8,761 nucleotides of DNA from a bacterium (GCA_030426295.1 JAUHYY010000041.1:1-8761); one strand, 5' to 3'; numbered from the stretch's first letter, positions 1 to 7,174 are shown. The notes: a model not told the origin generated them from the sequence alone. Numbers and translations: made by a program.

Positions 1-1470
1 TCTCTCGCCTCTATAAGTTGATTGATAAGGTAAATTTTCTGCCCTACCTCCAGGGTAATGAACCACTACTTTAGGAGCATCAGATATGGCTTCATCTATT
101 GCAGCGCCTACCATTACTCTATTGAAAATAGGGCTATCTAGATCTGCAAACGCATGGAAGTCGCCATCTATATTCACATGTGCACCGAACGAGTTTAAAT
201 GCAAAGAAACCTCATCACATATATCGTTTGGAACTGATCCAAATAGGTCTATACAATCCTTTGTTAAATAGAATAGTTGGTCATCAATATAACCAACACG
301 TCCTGTTCCCCATGGGTTTCTTACATATCTATCAACGAATTCTTCGCTTGGTACGAATAGATCAAGTTCGCTTGGTTCTTCAATCCTATTAAACTCTCTT
401 GCACCAAATAAAGACCAGTCTTCTATTGCTGAATTGGCTACCTCGTCGTCAAATGTAACGAATTCGCCGTCTTCATTTAAGTAGCCTACGAGTAGCTCTG
501 TGCTTGATCTGAATGATGCAGCGTCTCCACCTGTGTATACATGAATGTTTGGCGAACTAACAGCAATTTGGCCTGCAGCTGATCCTTCGAAAAACGGACC
601 ACTACCAGCATATGATGTTAACTCTGCTGGTAAATAAATGTGTATCGGTTCACCTGATGAAACTACTCCCCTGAACTCTGTACCGTCGGTGTAGTCTTGG
701 CCATTTTCTAAATCGATATTAGGCTCAACTGTAACTCCAAGCCCTGCTAATCCGAAGTCCTGCTGTTTAAAAGGAACTTCAACCATTAGGTTGATTTTTC
801 CTACTCCAAATCTGCTCTTATATAAAATATCTTGCTGACTGCAATCGACATCAAATTCGTAACTGCCATCCACGCCTTTAATAAAGGTTACTGGGTCCTC
901 TAGATCTGTTTCGCATTCGACTGTTTCTACAGTACCAGCAACCATGAAGTTAATTTGGCTTAACATTTCTGTCGTAACATCTGGGGAAGTAAAATCTCTT
1001 TCTTGCCAATCGACTCTAACCCTAAAGTCTAGGTTTACTGGTGTTGGCTCATTTGCAAGGTAATTGTAGGTACCGATAACTCTGTATTCGTCACGTGGTA
1101 TCAATATTCCATGTTGGTAATTAACTGCTGCAATGTCTGCAACATCTTCTAAACCTGCTGGCCATATTGCTGGCTGATCAGGGTTAATTCCGCTCGGTAA
1201 GTCACGTGCGATAGTTGGGTTTTCTGCATCTATTTCTTGAGAATTAGATGCATCGCTATCAATAATTACTGTATTTGAACCTGATGAATCTAAACTAAAT
1301 ACTTCGTTTAGCTCTGCATCAAAATAGGACTGAGTGTCAGTCAAAGAAGTATCAGCGTCTTGCGTGTATCCAGCATCGAGACCTGTATCAATATTAGTAG
1401 ATTGATTTGGGCTTGAACAAGCGGCAAGTGATGCAGTACAAAGTGCAGTAATTGTTCGTAAATTGTTCAT
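1..1470 (-). CDS. Secreted lipoprotein of unknown function (3' end beyond window)
   Basis: An open frame of 490 codons starts with ATG at 1470 and is still open at base 1, so the C-terminus is missing. The N-terminus is a short lipoprotein signal peptide (one Arg at residue 5, hydrophobic residues 6-17) ending in the lipobox LAAC, with Cys18 as the predicted lipidated residue. An acidic, Ser/Asn/Asp-rich low-complexity linker follows (about residues 20-95), then a folded-looking region with beta-rich composition. Cysteines 186 and 210, and a later pair in a CIDL...DICDE segment, could form disulfides, fitting an exported protein. Residues about 124-245 align with residues about 127-252 of the gene just upstream, so the two are paralogues. 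The start lies 2 bases after that gene's stop, implying co-transcription. I recognise no family or catalytic motif. A surface-anchored structural or binding role is only an inference. Confidence 0.85.
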   Translation of the reverse strand, partial: MNNLRTITALCTASLAACSSPNQSTNIDTGLDAGYTQDADTSLTDTQSYFDAELNEVFSLDSSGSNTVIIDSDASNSQEIDAENPTIARDLPSGINPDQPAIWPAGLEDVADIAAVNYQHGILIPRDEYRVIGTYNYLANEPTPVNLDFRVRVDWQERDFTSPDVTTEMLSQINFMVAGTVETVECETDLEDPVTFIKGVDGSYEFDVDCSQQDILYKSRFGVGKINLMVEVPFKQQDFGLAGLGVTVEPNIDLENGQDYTDGTEFRGVVSSGEPIHIYLPAELTSYAGSGPFFEGSAAGQIAVSSPNIHVYTGGDAASFRSSTELLVGYLNEDGEFVTFDDEVANSAIEDWSLFGAREFNRIEEPSELDLFVPSEEFVDRYVRNPWGTGRVGYIDDQLFYLTKDCIDLFGSVPNDICDEVSLHLNSFGAHVNIDGDFHAFADLDSPIFNRVMVGAAIDEAISDAPKVVVHYPGGRAENLPYQSTYRGER

Positions 1471-1472
1471 AA

Positions 1473-3194
1473 TTATTCTTCGGTTTCTGGAGGGCAATTG
1501 TAGTAGCCATCTGGAGTAAATACTACGTCTTCGCAGCTACAAAATGTAGTTATTATTTCTCCTGCAGCAGGATCAACTTCTGCGCTAAAACAAACTCCAA
1601 ATTCAACATCCATATCGGCAACTATACTTGGGATCCTTGCAGCCATATCAAAATGAAAAGTTTTTTCATTATTGTCTGCTATTGTTGCTGGTACAACGAA
1701 GCGAGTACCATCTAGGCTGACTACTTCTATTGATTCAGCATCACTTGTCATTGATAACAAGCTTAAGTCAAAATAAGCTGTTCCAAAACTTGGATGTAGA
1801 GGATCAAAAAATGGAGTAGATTCGTAATCAGGCAATACATAGGTAGATATACCTGCAGTATATGCTGCAGGGGCAATATCGCAAACTTCATCTGGCATTT
1901 CGCAATCAGGCCCACCTAAATCATTTTCTTCTAGGTTTCTATATAATCTTCCTGCATGACATACTTCTGCATCTATACACTCTTGTGGATTTAATATAGC
2001 TCTATGAGTAGAAGTGTTGACCTCTCCAGGCAAAAGTCTATCAGTATAATTAGTATTTTCTGTACCAATTGCTAATGTATGGTATTGATATATTGCACGT
2101 AGTTGCTCTGGGGTCCACTCAGTTCGTCGCAACTCTATACCATAATCGTCGTATACTCTCTGACCTCCAGTTAAAATAGTGTCTGCTTGGCTTACAAATA
2201 CTGGATCCCCTTCTACTACTCCCCAAAACCCCTTAGTTCCATGTATTGTTTCACCAACTAAACCGCCGGTTCCATGAGGGTATTTTGTAACTACGGATAA
2301 GGTATTTTGAGGGGTCTCATAGAATACAACTGTTCCAGAGGCTAATCTACCTGCTGAAGTTTGATTTACAACTACCTCTTCAAGATCATCTGATGAATCA
2401 AGAGTATTAAATATCGGCTGAGGTGTAACTCTTGTAAATAAACCGCCAAGGCCATAATGTCTATTACCTTCATCGTCAACATTACTAAAGTCTCCTACTA
2501 ATGACATTCTATGAGCTTGATTTTCACCATTGGCTGGAACTTCAATTTCGCCACAATCAACCTGTGCATAATATGCATCTCCGGCTGGCAAATATCTAAA
2601 TTCTCCTTCTTCTAAAATCACATCGCACTCTATATCACCCAATGTACTCATTAGATAGAATCGTGTGCTTGCGATAGCTTCTTCTGTTAGCGGGGGCAGA
2701 CCTCCATGTCTGTCATACCAATTGAGTACAAAATCCCATTTAGCATCCATAGTAAGATCTTTATTCGGTGCCTCTAGATAGTATGCTCCTATTTCAAAAT
2801 GTCTAGATCTTGGGATTTGCCCAACTACATTTCTATCACTTTCATTATAAGGGAATCCTCCCTCGTATGCTTGCGGGAAAAAATATACGTCTGCACCGTC
2901 GGGCATACTTGTAGGTCTATTATAAAGTCTTGGCGTAGACACATCTGTCGGATCTGATATCTCCCCCACTAATGGCCCAGGTGTAGCAATATCGTTGTTA
3001 TGGCCATTATTACCATCTACTATATGGACTGCATCGTTCCTCACTCCATCTGCAATGATATTAGTTGAAACAGGGTAAGCTTCAAACCGATCGATGTTAG
3101 GATCTATATTGTTCACCGGGTTATCTGGCCCACATGCAGTTGCAGCAGTTAATGCTAACGGTAGTAGTGATTTAGCACTTAAATGTCTATTCAT
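1473..3194 (-). CDS. Secreted lipoprotein of unknown function, paralogue of its downstream neighbour
   Basis: This is a complete 573-residue protein. The signal peptide has Arg3 and Lys8, a hydrophobic core at about residues 9-20, and ends ATAC, so Cys21 is the likely lipid-modified residue. Ala at lipobox -3 is less common than Leu. A Pro/Asn/Asp-rich region follows to about residue 100, then a larger domain. Paired cysteines occur at 190 and 214, in ECIDAEVC and DCEMPDEVC segments, and in a C-terminal cluster (FGVCF, TFCSCED, YNCPP). That pattern suggests several disulfides outside the cytoplasm. Residues 127-129 (IPR), Trp159, Cys190, Cys214 and the YGLGGL segment at 247-252 recur in the same order in the next gene. 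It is the first gene of a minus-strand pair and diverges from pdxS. A perfect TATAAT lies 6 bases before the ATG and there is no Shine-Dalgarno. No known family is recognised and function is unknown. Confidence 0.88.
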   Translation of the reverse strand: MNRHLSAKSLLPLALTAATACGPDNPVNNIDPNIDRFEAYPVSTNIIADGVRNDAVHIVDGNNGHNNDIATPGPLVGEISDPTDVSTPRLYNRPTSMPDGADVYFFPQAYEGGFPYNESDRNVVGQIPRSRHFEIGAYYLEAPNKDLTMDAKWDFVLNWYDRHGGLPPLTEEAIASTRFYLMSTLGDIECDVILEEGEFRYLPAGDAYYAQVDCGEIEVPANGENQAHRMSLVGDFSNVDDEGNRHYGLGGLFTRVTPQPIFNTLDSSDDLEEVVVNQTSAGRLASGTVVFYETPQNTLSVVTKYPHGTGGLVGETIHGTKGFWGVVEGDPVFVSQADTILTGGQRVYDDYGIELRRTEWTPEQLRAIYQYHTLAIGTENTNYTDRLLPGEVNTSTHRAILNPQECIDAEVCHAGRLYRNLEENDLGGPDCEMPDEVCDIAPAAYTAGISTYVLPDYESTPFFDPLHPSFGTAYFDLSLLSMTSDAESIEVVSLDGTRFVVPATIADNNEKTFHFDMAARIPSIVADMDVEFGVCFSAEVDPAAGEIITTFCSCEDVVFTPDGYYNCPPETEE

Positions 3195-3200
3195 ATACTT

Positions 3201-3206
3201 ATTATA
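3201..3206 (-). promoter_or_regulatory. Candidate -10 box for the lipoprotein operon
   Basis: Read on the minus strand this is a perfect TATAAT whose last base is 6 nt from the ATG at 3194. With usual spacing the transcript would start at or next to the A of ATG, giving a leaderless mRNA. No good -35 lies 16-18 bp upstream. A TTGACA exists at 3246-3241 on the same strand but is too far from this box, and it sits 21 bp from another TATAAA (3219-3214). Which box is used is unclear. Confidence 0.4.
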
Positions 3207-3238
3207 ACAAGAGTTTATACCTTACACTATTGTATGCC

Positions 3239-3258
3239 GCTGTCAATAGTAGGACAGC
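3239..3258. repeat. Inverted repeat in the divergent intergenic region (possible operator)
   Basis: GCTGTC and GACAGC form perfect 6-bp arms around an 8-base spacer. The dyad lies between the divergent lipoprotein operon and pdxS and overlaps a minus-strand TTGACA (3241-3246), so it is placed where a repressor or activator dimer could act on either side. There is no U-tract, so a terminator is unlikely. No known operator consensus is recognised, and arms this short can occur by chance. Confidence 0.35.
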
Positions 3259-3267
3259 TCATTACAC

Positions 3268-3313
3268 TTGATAAAACGCCAATAAGTTCTTAAAGTTTCT
3301 TGGCTTATATAAA
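3268..3313 (+). promoter_or_regulatory. Candidate promoter region for pdxS
   Basis: TTGATA (3268-3273, 5 of 6 to the -35 consensus) is followed after 17 bp by TAAAGT (3291-3296, 4 of 6 to the -10). A second AT-rich box, TATATAAA (3306-3313), lies 14 bases before the pdxS ATG but lacks a convincing -35. Either could serve pdxS-pdxT-folE-recR. The first would leave a leader of about 25 nt without a Shine-Dalgarno. Confidence 0.4.
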
Positions 3314-3327
3314 ACAAAACTTTAGAT

Positions 3328-4200
3328 ATGACTAATCAACAAAATACTCCTTTGCTCAAAGAGGGCTTAGCTAAGATGCTTAAGGGAGGTGTAATTATGG
3401 ATGTAGTAGATGCAAAACAAGCAAAAATCGCTGAAGAAGCTGGTGCAGTTGCTGTAATGGCTTTAGAGAGAGTTCCTTCAGACATTAGAAAAGATGGCGG
3501 TGTTGCGAGAATGAGTGATCCAAAGATGATTAAAGAGATTATTGAGGCTGTTTCTATCCCAGTTATGGCAAAAGTTCGGATTGGTCATTTTGTTGAAGCG
3601 CAAATACTTGAGGCGATTGGCGTGGATTACATTGATGAAAGTGAAGTTTTGACTCCTGCTGATGAGCAGTTCCATGTTGATAAGACTAAATTTGCTGTAC
3701 CATTTGTGTGTGGAGCAACTGATTTAGGTGAAGCACTTAGACGCGTAAATGAAGGAGCTTCTATGATTAGAACTAAAGGAGAAGCTGGCACTGGTAATGT
3801 TGTTGAAGCTGTAAGACATCTAAGAATGATCAAGGAACAAATTGCTGAATTGAAGAAAGGAAACCTAAAGGCAAAAGCTAAAGAATACAGAGTTCCGGTT
3901 GAGCTTCTACAATATGTTGTAGATAGTGGTCGACTACCTGTAGTGACTTTTGTTGCTGGTGGGATTGCTACTCCTGCTGATGCTGCACTTATGATGCAAA
4001 TGGGAGCTGAAGGAGTTTTTGTTGGATCAGGTATCTTTAAATCGGAGCATCCTGAGAAAATGGCGAAAGCCGTGGTAGAAGCGACTATGCATTATGATAA
4101 TCCTGCTAAACTTGCTGAGATTTCAAATGGACTTGGTGATGCTATGGCTAGCCTGGATATGAAAGAAGTTGATGTTAAGCTGTCTGAGAGGGGGTGGTAA
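3328..4200 (+). CDS. pdxS: Pyridoxal 5'-phosphate synthase, lyase subunit PdxS
   Basis: PdxS condenses ribose 5-phosphate, glyceraldehyde 3-phosphate and ammonia into pyridoxal 5'-phosphate in the cytoplasm; PdxT supplies the ammonia. The 290 residues match the usual length of about 290-297, and the TIM-barrel landmarks are all present. They include GGVIMDV with Asp25, MAKVRIGH with the substrate-binding Lys82, [16 protein letters not shown] at 125-139, and [10 protein letters not shown] with the second catalytic Lys150. The phosphate-site segment [13 protein letters not shown] and [12 protein letters not shown] follow. The family normally forms a dodecamer. It is the first gene of a four-gene operon, 28 bases before pdxT. 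No Shine-Dalgarno precedes the ATG. The protein looks intact and functional. Confidence 0.98.
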   Translation: MTNQQNTPLLKEGLAKMLKGGVIMDVVDAKQAKIAEEAGAVAVMALERVPSDIRKDGGVARMSDPKMIKEIIEAVSIPVMAKVRIGHFVEAQILEAIGVDYIDESEVLTPADEQFHVDKTKFAVPFVCGATDLGEALRRVNEGASMIRTKGEAGTGNVVEAVRHLRMIKEQIAELKKGNLKAKAKEYRVPVELLQYVVDSGRLPVVTFVAGGIATPADAALMMQMGAEGVFVGSGIFKSEHPEKMAKAVVEATMHYDNPAKLAEISNGLGDAMASLDMKEVDVKLSERGW

Positions 4201-4228
4201 GAGTGAGAGTAAGTATTAAGATTAATAT

Positions 4229-4795
4229 ATGAAAGTAGGTGTACTAGCATTGCAGGGTGACTTTGCAGAGCACAAAGAGGCTCTTGAGAAATCTGGTTTT
4301 GATGTTTGTTTGGTGCGCAATATAGTTGATCTTGTTTCTGTTAAGGGGCTTGTGATTCCCGGTGGTGAGAGTACCACTATTAGTAAGCTGCTGAAAAAAA
4401 GTGGTCTTGATAAGGCCATTGTTGAAAGAATCAATAAAGGGATGTCTGTTTGGGGTACTTGTGCTGGAGCGATCTTGCTTGCTGATGACGTGAAATCTAA
4501 GAAGCCAATTGATACACTTGAGGTACTTGATATAGGGATTGAGCGGAATGCTTATGGGAGCCAACTTGATAGTTTTCAGACTGAGCTTGAACTTGATGGC
4601 AAGAAGTTTGAAGTGGCTTTTATACGTGCTCCAAAGATCACTAAAATTGGTAAAGACATTAAGACTTTGATTAGCTATAATGACAATCCTGTTATGGTTC
4701 GGCTGGGAAACATTCTTGTGACGACATTCCATCCAGAGCTTATACCGGGAACCTATTTCTATGACTGGTTAAGAGAACATATTTTCTATGGATAA
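4229..4795 (+). CDS. pdxT: Pyridoxal 5'-phosphate synthase, glutaminase subunit PdxT
   Basis: PdxT hydrolyses glutamine and channels ammonia to PdxS. The 188 residues are near the family length (about 190-200). Visible motifs are the N-terminal [19 protein letters not shown] at 44-49 (oxyanion region), the nucleophile elbow WGTCAG with Cys78, RNAYGSQ at about 107-113, and TFHPEL with His168 and Glu170 completing the class I glutaminase triad. In RNAYGSQ a Ser stands where many family members have Arg (RNAFGRQ); whether this affects PdxS docking is unknown. Its stop overlaps the folE start by 8 bases (shared ATGGATAA at 4788-4795), which points to translational coupling. The position right after pdxS is the standard arrangement. 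Confidence 0.97.
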   Translation: MKVGVLALQGDFAEHKEALEKSGFDVCLVRNIVDLVSVKGLVIPGGESTTISKLLKKSGLDKAIVERINKGMSVWGTCAGAILLADDVKSKKPIDTLEVLDIGIERNAYGSQLDSFQTELELDGKKFEVAFIRAPKITKIGKDIKTLISYNDNPVMVRLGNILVTTFHPELIPGTYFYDWLREHIFYG

Positions 4796-5339
4796 AGAAC
4801 AACTTAAAGAACATGCGAGAGCGATAATCGAATTGCTTGGTGAAGATGCAGATAGAGAAGGGCTTAAGGATACTCCTCGACGTTATGCAGAAGCCATGGA
4901 TACCTTGTTTGGTGGTTATGAGCAAAAGCCAGAAGATATTTTGACTGTTTTTGATGATGAAAAATATGATGAGATGATAGTGGTGAAAGATATCGAGTTT
5001 TATTCTTCATGTGAGCATCACATGCTACCTTTTTGGGGTAAAGCTCATATTGGATACATTCCAAACGGTAAGATTGTTGGGCTTTCAAAGATTCCTAGAA
5101 TTGTAGATATCTTTGCGAGAAGACTACAGAATCAAGAAAGACTGACTCAGCAAATTGCTAAGAGTATTGAAGACCTGCTTGATCCAAAAGGAGTTGGCGT
5201 TGTTATCGAAGCTCAACATATGTGCATGATGGCTCGAGGTGTGCAAAAGCAAGGAAGCCGAGTTTCTACATCTGCGATGAAGGGACTATTTAAAGAGAAA
5301 GATAATACCAGGTCAGAATTTTTGAAATTGATTAGCTAA
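4788..5339 (+). CDS. folE: GTP cyclohydrolase I
   Basis: FolE converts GTP to 7,8-dihydroneopterin triphosphate, the first step to tetrahydrofolate and also the entry to 7-deazaguanine (queuosine) synthesis. The protein has 183 residues, typical of the compact bacterial form. The N-terminal helix region includes [10 protein letters not shown] at about 23-32. The zinc site is seen as SSCEHH (Cys75, His77, His78) and QHMCMMARG (His144, Cys146), so the ligands Cys75, His78 and Cys146 and the catalytic histidines are present. The conserved GKAHIGYIP and [10 protein letters not shown] segments lie between them. It overlaps pdxT by 8 bases and is one base from recR. No other folate or queuosine gene is in view, so the pathway it feeds here cannot be decided. 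Confidence 0.97.
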   Translation: MDKEQLKEHARAIIELLGEDADREGLKDTPRRYAEAMDTLFGGYEQKPEDILTVFDDEKYDEMIVVKDIEFYSSCEHHMLPFWGKAHIGYIPNGKIVGLSKIPRIVDIFARRLQNQERLTQQIAKSIEDLLDPKGVGVVIEAQHMCMMARGVQKQGSRVSTSAMKGLFKEKDNTRSEFLKLIS

Positions 5340-5340
5340 T

Positions 5341-5964
5341 ATGGATTTGAATAATCGCTTTTTACCGGAATGCGTTACTGATTTGATTGAGGAGCTTGCT
5401 AAGCTTCCTACTGTTGGTAAGAAGTCTGCTCAAAGACTGGCTTTTCATTTATTGAGACAAGATGACGAAAAGATCGATAAGCTTGCTGGTGCTATACTTG
5501 GTATAAAAGATGGCGTTCATTTCTGTGAAGAGTGTTTTAATCTTACGACTGAAAGAGTTTGTAAAATTTGTGATAATCCATCAAGAAACCATAAGACAGT
5601 TTGTGTAGTTGAAGATGTACTTGATTTGATTGCACTTGAGAGCACCATGGAATTCAATGGGGTTTATCATGTTCTGCATGGAGCTTTGTCACCACTTGAT
5701 AATGTTGGTCCTGATGATCTGAAACTTCATGAGTTATTTAATAGACTTGAATCTAAAGATGAGGCCGACAAAGTTGAGGAGCTTATTCTTGCTAATAATA
5801 CAAATACTGAAGGTGAAGCTACTGCGCTTTACATTCATGAACATCTAAAAGGAAACGGCTTGAATATCACAAGAATTGCTAGTGGTATGCCGGTAGGTGG
5901 GGATCTTGACTATGCGGATTCGCTTACACTTAAGAGGGCCTTGAAGGGAAGGGGGGAGTTTTAG
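5341..5964 (+). CDS. recR: Recombination mediator protein RecR
   Basis: RecR works with RecO (and RecF) to load RecA at single-strand gaps. The 207 residues match the family (about 200). Domain order is as expected: a helix-hairpin-helix with LPTVGKKSAQRLAFHLL at 22-38, a C4 zinc finger (Cys62, Cys65, Cys74, Cys77), a Toprim domain starting at VCVVED (about residue 87), the HVLHGALSPLDNVGP segment, and a C-terminal RIASGMPVGGDLDYAD motif. It begins one base after the folE stop, so it is the last gene of the pdxS-pdxT-folE-recR unit. It ends with TAG inside a G-rich/C-rich potential stem-loop. Leucine codons are dominated by CTT, in contrast to the next operon. Confidence 0.98.
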   Translation: MDLNNRFLPECVTDLIEELAKLPTVGKKSAQRLAFHLLRQDDEKIDKLAGAILGIKDGVHFCEECFNLTTERVCKICDNPSRNHKTVCVVEDVLDLIALESTMEFNGVYHVLHGALSPLDNVGPDDLKLHELFNRLESKDEADKVEELILANNTNTEGEATALYIHEHLKGNGLNITRIASGMPVGGDLDYADSLTLKRALKGRGEF

Positions 5965-5988
5965 CTAAAGTCAATTGAAAGCCCCCTT
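5949..5988 (+). terminator. Possible weak terminator or stem-loop spanning the recR stop
   Basis: AAGGGGG (5949-5955) can pair with CCCCCTT (5982-5988), enclosing a 26-base loop that itself contains the perfect palindrome TTTAGCTAAA (5960-5969, including the recR TAG). It is followed only by TGATTA rather than a U-tract, so intrinsic termination would be weak. Its place, between recR and the infC promoter, suits a transcription-unit boundary. Confidence 0.3.
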
Positions 5989-6008
5989 TGATTACCCATA
6001 AATTCGGC

Positions 6009-6037
6009 TTGACAGTAGGTTTGTCTATACGTATCAT
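6009..6037 (+). promoter_or_regulatory. Sigma70-type promoter of infC-rpmI-rplT
   Basis: A perfect TTGACA (6009-6014) and TATCAT (6032-6037, 5 of 6 to TATAAT) are separated by the optimal 17 bp. The transcript should begin near 6043-6045. That excludes translation starts upstream of about 6045 and leaves a leader of roughly 27-42 nt before the candidate infC start codons. This is the strongest promoter match in the window, as expected for a translation-machinery operon. Confidence 0.75.
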
Positions 6038-6058
6038 CCCTTAGCGCTTTCAGGCTTT

Positions 6059-6084
6059 AACCTTTCGCCTATAAAAACCTTTCG
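6059..6084 (+). repeat. Direct repeat in the infC leader
   Basis: The 9-mer AACCTTTCG occurs at 6059-6067 and again at 6076-6084, 17 bases start to start, immediately around the candidate infC initiation region. The second copy lies inside the proposed coding sequence (Thr-Phe-Arg). It could be a binding site for autoregulation or a chance duplication; nothing else supports a function. Confidence 0.4.
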
Positions 6085-6577
6085 AATTAATGACGACATC
6101 AAATCTCCAACTATTCGCCTAATCGGTCACGATGGTGATCAGCATGGGATCATGGGTCTAAGTAAAGCGAAAGCAATGGCGGCAGAAGTAGGGCAAGATC
6201 TAGTAGAAGTTTCGCCAACTGCTCACCCTCCAGTATGTAAAATAATGGATTACGGTAAGCACTTGTACAAACAAAAGAAACAAGATCAAGCTCAAAAGAA
6301 AGCCCAAAAACAAACTGAAGTTAAGGTGATCAGAATCGGAATACGAACTGAAGAACATGACCTTAATGTAAAGATCAAGAGAGCTGAGAAATTTCTAAAT
6401 GCTCGAAACCTAGTTAAGATCTCGTTGATCTTCAAAGGTAGAGAAGCAGCTCATCCAGAACTTGGATACGATAAGCTAAAGAAATTCCAGGAATCTCTAG
6501 AAGAAATCGCAGATGTTGATACTCCTCCAAAGAGACAAGGTAACAACCTCATGATGATCCTAGCTCCAAAGAAATAA
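6071..6577 (+). CDS. infC: Translation initiation factor IF-3 (non-ATG start)
   Basis: IF3 binds the 30S subunit, keeps subunits apart and proofreads the start codon. The first in-frame ATG (6152) would remove the conserved beginning of the N-domain. Upstream of it the frame clearly continues with FRIN at residues 4-7 and TIRLIGHDGDQHGIM, which are IF3-like. No ATG, GTG or TTG occurs in this frame between the TAA at 5999 and 6152. Near-cognate choices after the predicted transcript start are ATA at 6071 (used here, 168 residues, retains FRIN), ATT at 6086 and ATC at 6098. The N-domain continues to LVEVSPTAHPPVCKIMDYGKHLYKQ. A Lys/Gln-rich linker follows, then the C-domain with KISLIFKGREAAHPELG and MMILAPKK at the end. 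No Shine-Dalgarno is present. Identity is sure; the exact start is not. Confidence 0.93.
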   Translation: MKTFRINDDIKSPTIRLIGHDGDQHGIMGLSKAKAMAAEVGQDLVEVSPTAHPPVCKIMDYGKHLYKQKKQDQAQKKAQKQTEVKVIRIGIRTEEHDLNVKIKRAEKFLNARNLVKISLIFKGREAAHPELGYDKLKKFQESLEEIADVDTPPKRQGNNLMMILAPKK

Positions 6578-6601
6578 TAATAAATATAATAATTCAGTAG
6601 T

Positions 6602-6811
6602 ATGCCTAAGAATAAATCAGCTGCTAAAACTAGAAAAGCTGCCGCTAAAAGAGTGAAAACTACTAAAGGTGGTAAAGGTAAAAAAATGCTTCAAAAAGCT
6701 GCTAGAAATCATCTTTTGATCAACAAATCAAAGAGAGCTAAAAGAGTAGATAGAGTAGAAGCTTCTCCAACAAAGACAAAAATTTTAGATAGATTACTTC
6801 CTAACGGTTAA
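6602..6811 (+). CDS. rpmI: Large ribosomal subunit protein bL35
   Basis: This is a 69-residue, strongly basic protein with the L35 pattern. It starts MPKNKSAAKTRKAAAKRVK, has a GGKGKK turn, then NHLLINKSKRAKR (the counterpart of the usual H(I/L)LxxKSxKRKR segment), and ends in a short helix finishing RLLPNG. Length fits the family (about 64-70). Gene order infC-rpmI-rplT is the classical one. It lies 24 bases after infC and 6 bases before rplT. The spacer before it is A/T-only in most positions and carries no Shine-Dalgarno. Confidence 0.96.
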   Translation: MPKNKSAAKTRKAAAKRVKTTKGGKGKKMLQKAARNHLLINKSKRAKRVDRVEASPTKTKILDRLLPNG

Positions 6812-6817
6812 TAAACA

Positions 6818-7174
6818 ATGGTAAGAGTAAAAAGAAGTGTACACGCACGAAAAAAGAGAAAAAACATCCTTAATGCTACTAAGGGTTACCGAAGCAAAAA
6901 CAGCAAGGTATTCAAGTTAGCTAAGCAAGCATGGATGAAAGCTGGTCTACATGCTTACGTAGGTAGAAAGCTTAAAAAGAGAGACTTCAGACAGCTATGG
7001 ATTGCAAGAATCTCTGCTGGACTAAAACAATTAGACCCAGCTAAGAAATACAGCCGACTTATCGGAGGTATGACTCAAAAAAATGTAAAACTAAACAGAA
7101 AAGTACTAGCTGATCTAGCTTTACATCACGAAAAAGCTTTCGAAGCTGTAGTGAAAGAAGTTTATCCAAGCTAG
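6818..7174 (+). CDS. rplT: Large ribosomal subunit protein bL20
   Basis: L20 is an early 23S rRNA-binding assembly protein and, in several bacteria, the translational repressor of its own operon. The 118 residues match the family. The basic N-terminal extension MVRVKRSVHARKKRKNIL is followed by KGYRSKNSKVFKLAKQAW and the signature KKRDFRQLWIARISAGLKQ. A C-terminal globular domain with YSRLIGGMTQKNVKLNRKVLADLA completes it. It is the last gene of the operon and is followed 33 bases later by a strong terminator hairpin. Leucine codons favour CTA. Confidence 0.98.
   Translation: MVRVKRSVHARKKRKNILNATKGYRSKNSKVFKLAKQAWMKAGLHAYVGRKLKKRDFRQLWIARISAGLKQLDPAKKYSRLIGGMTQKNVKLNRKVLADLALHHEKAFEAVVKEVYPS

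Noticed and set aside
86..392. Two short plus-strand open frames with ATG starts
   Set aside because: They are antisense to the long, uninterrupted lipoprotein frame on the minus strand, resemble nothing, and have no start signal.
3214..3246. TTGACA and TATAAA on the minus strand as a joint promoter
   Set aside because: The spacer is 21 bp, too long for a normal sigma70 promoter, so the pair is not called as one promoter.
4244..4732. A 162-residue minus-strand open frame
   Set aside because: It lies wholly inside pdxT, which has complete family motifs; its translation looks random.
6038..6085. An L20-type autoregulatory leader or transcription attenuator upstream of infC
   Set aside because: The stretch between the promoter and the likely start is only about 27-42 nt, with no hairpin plus U-tract.
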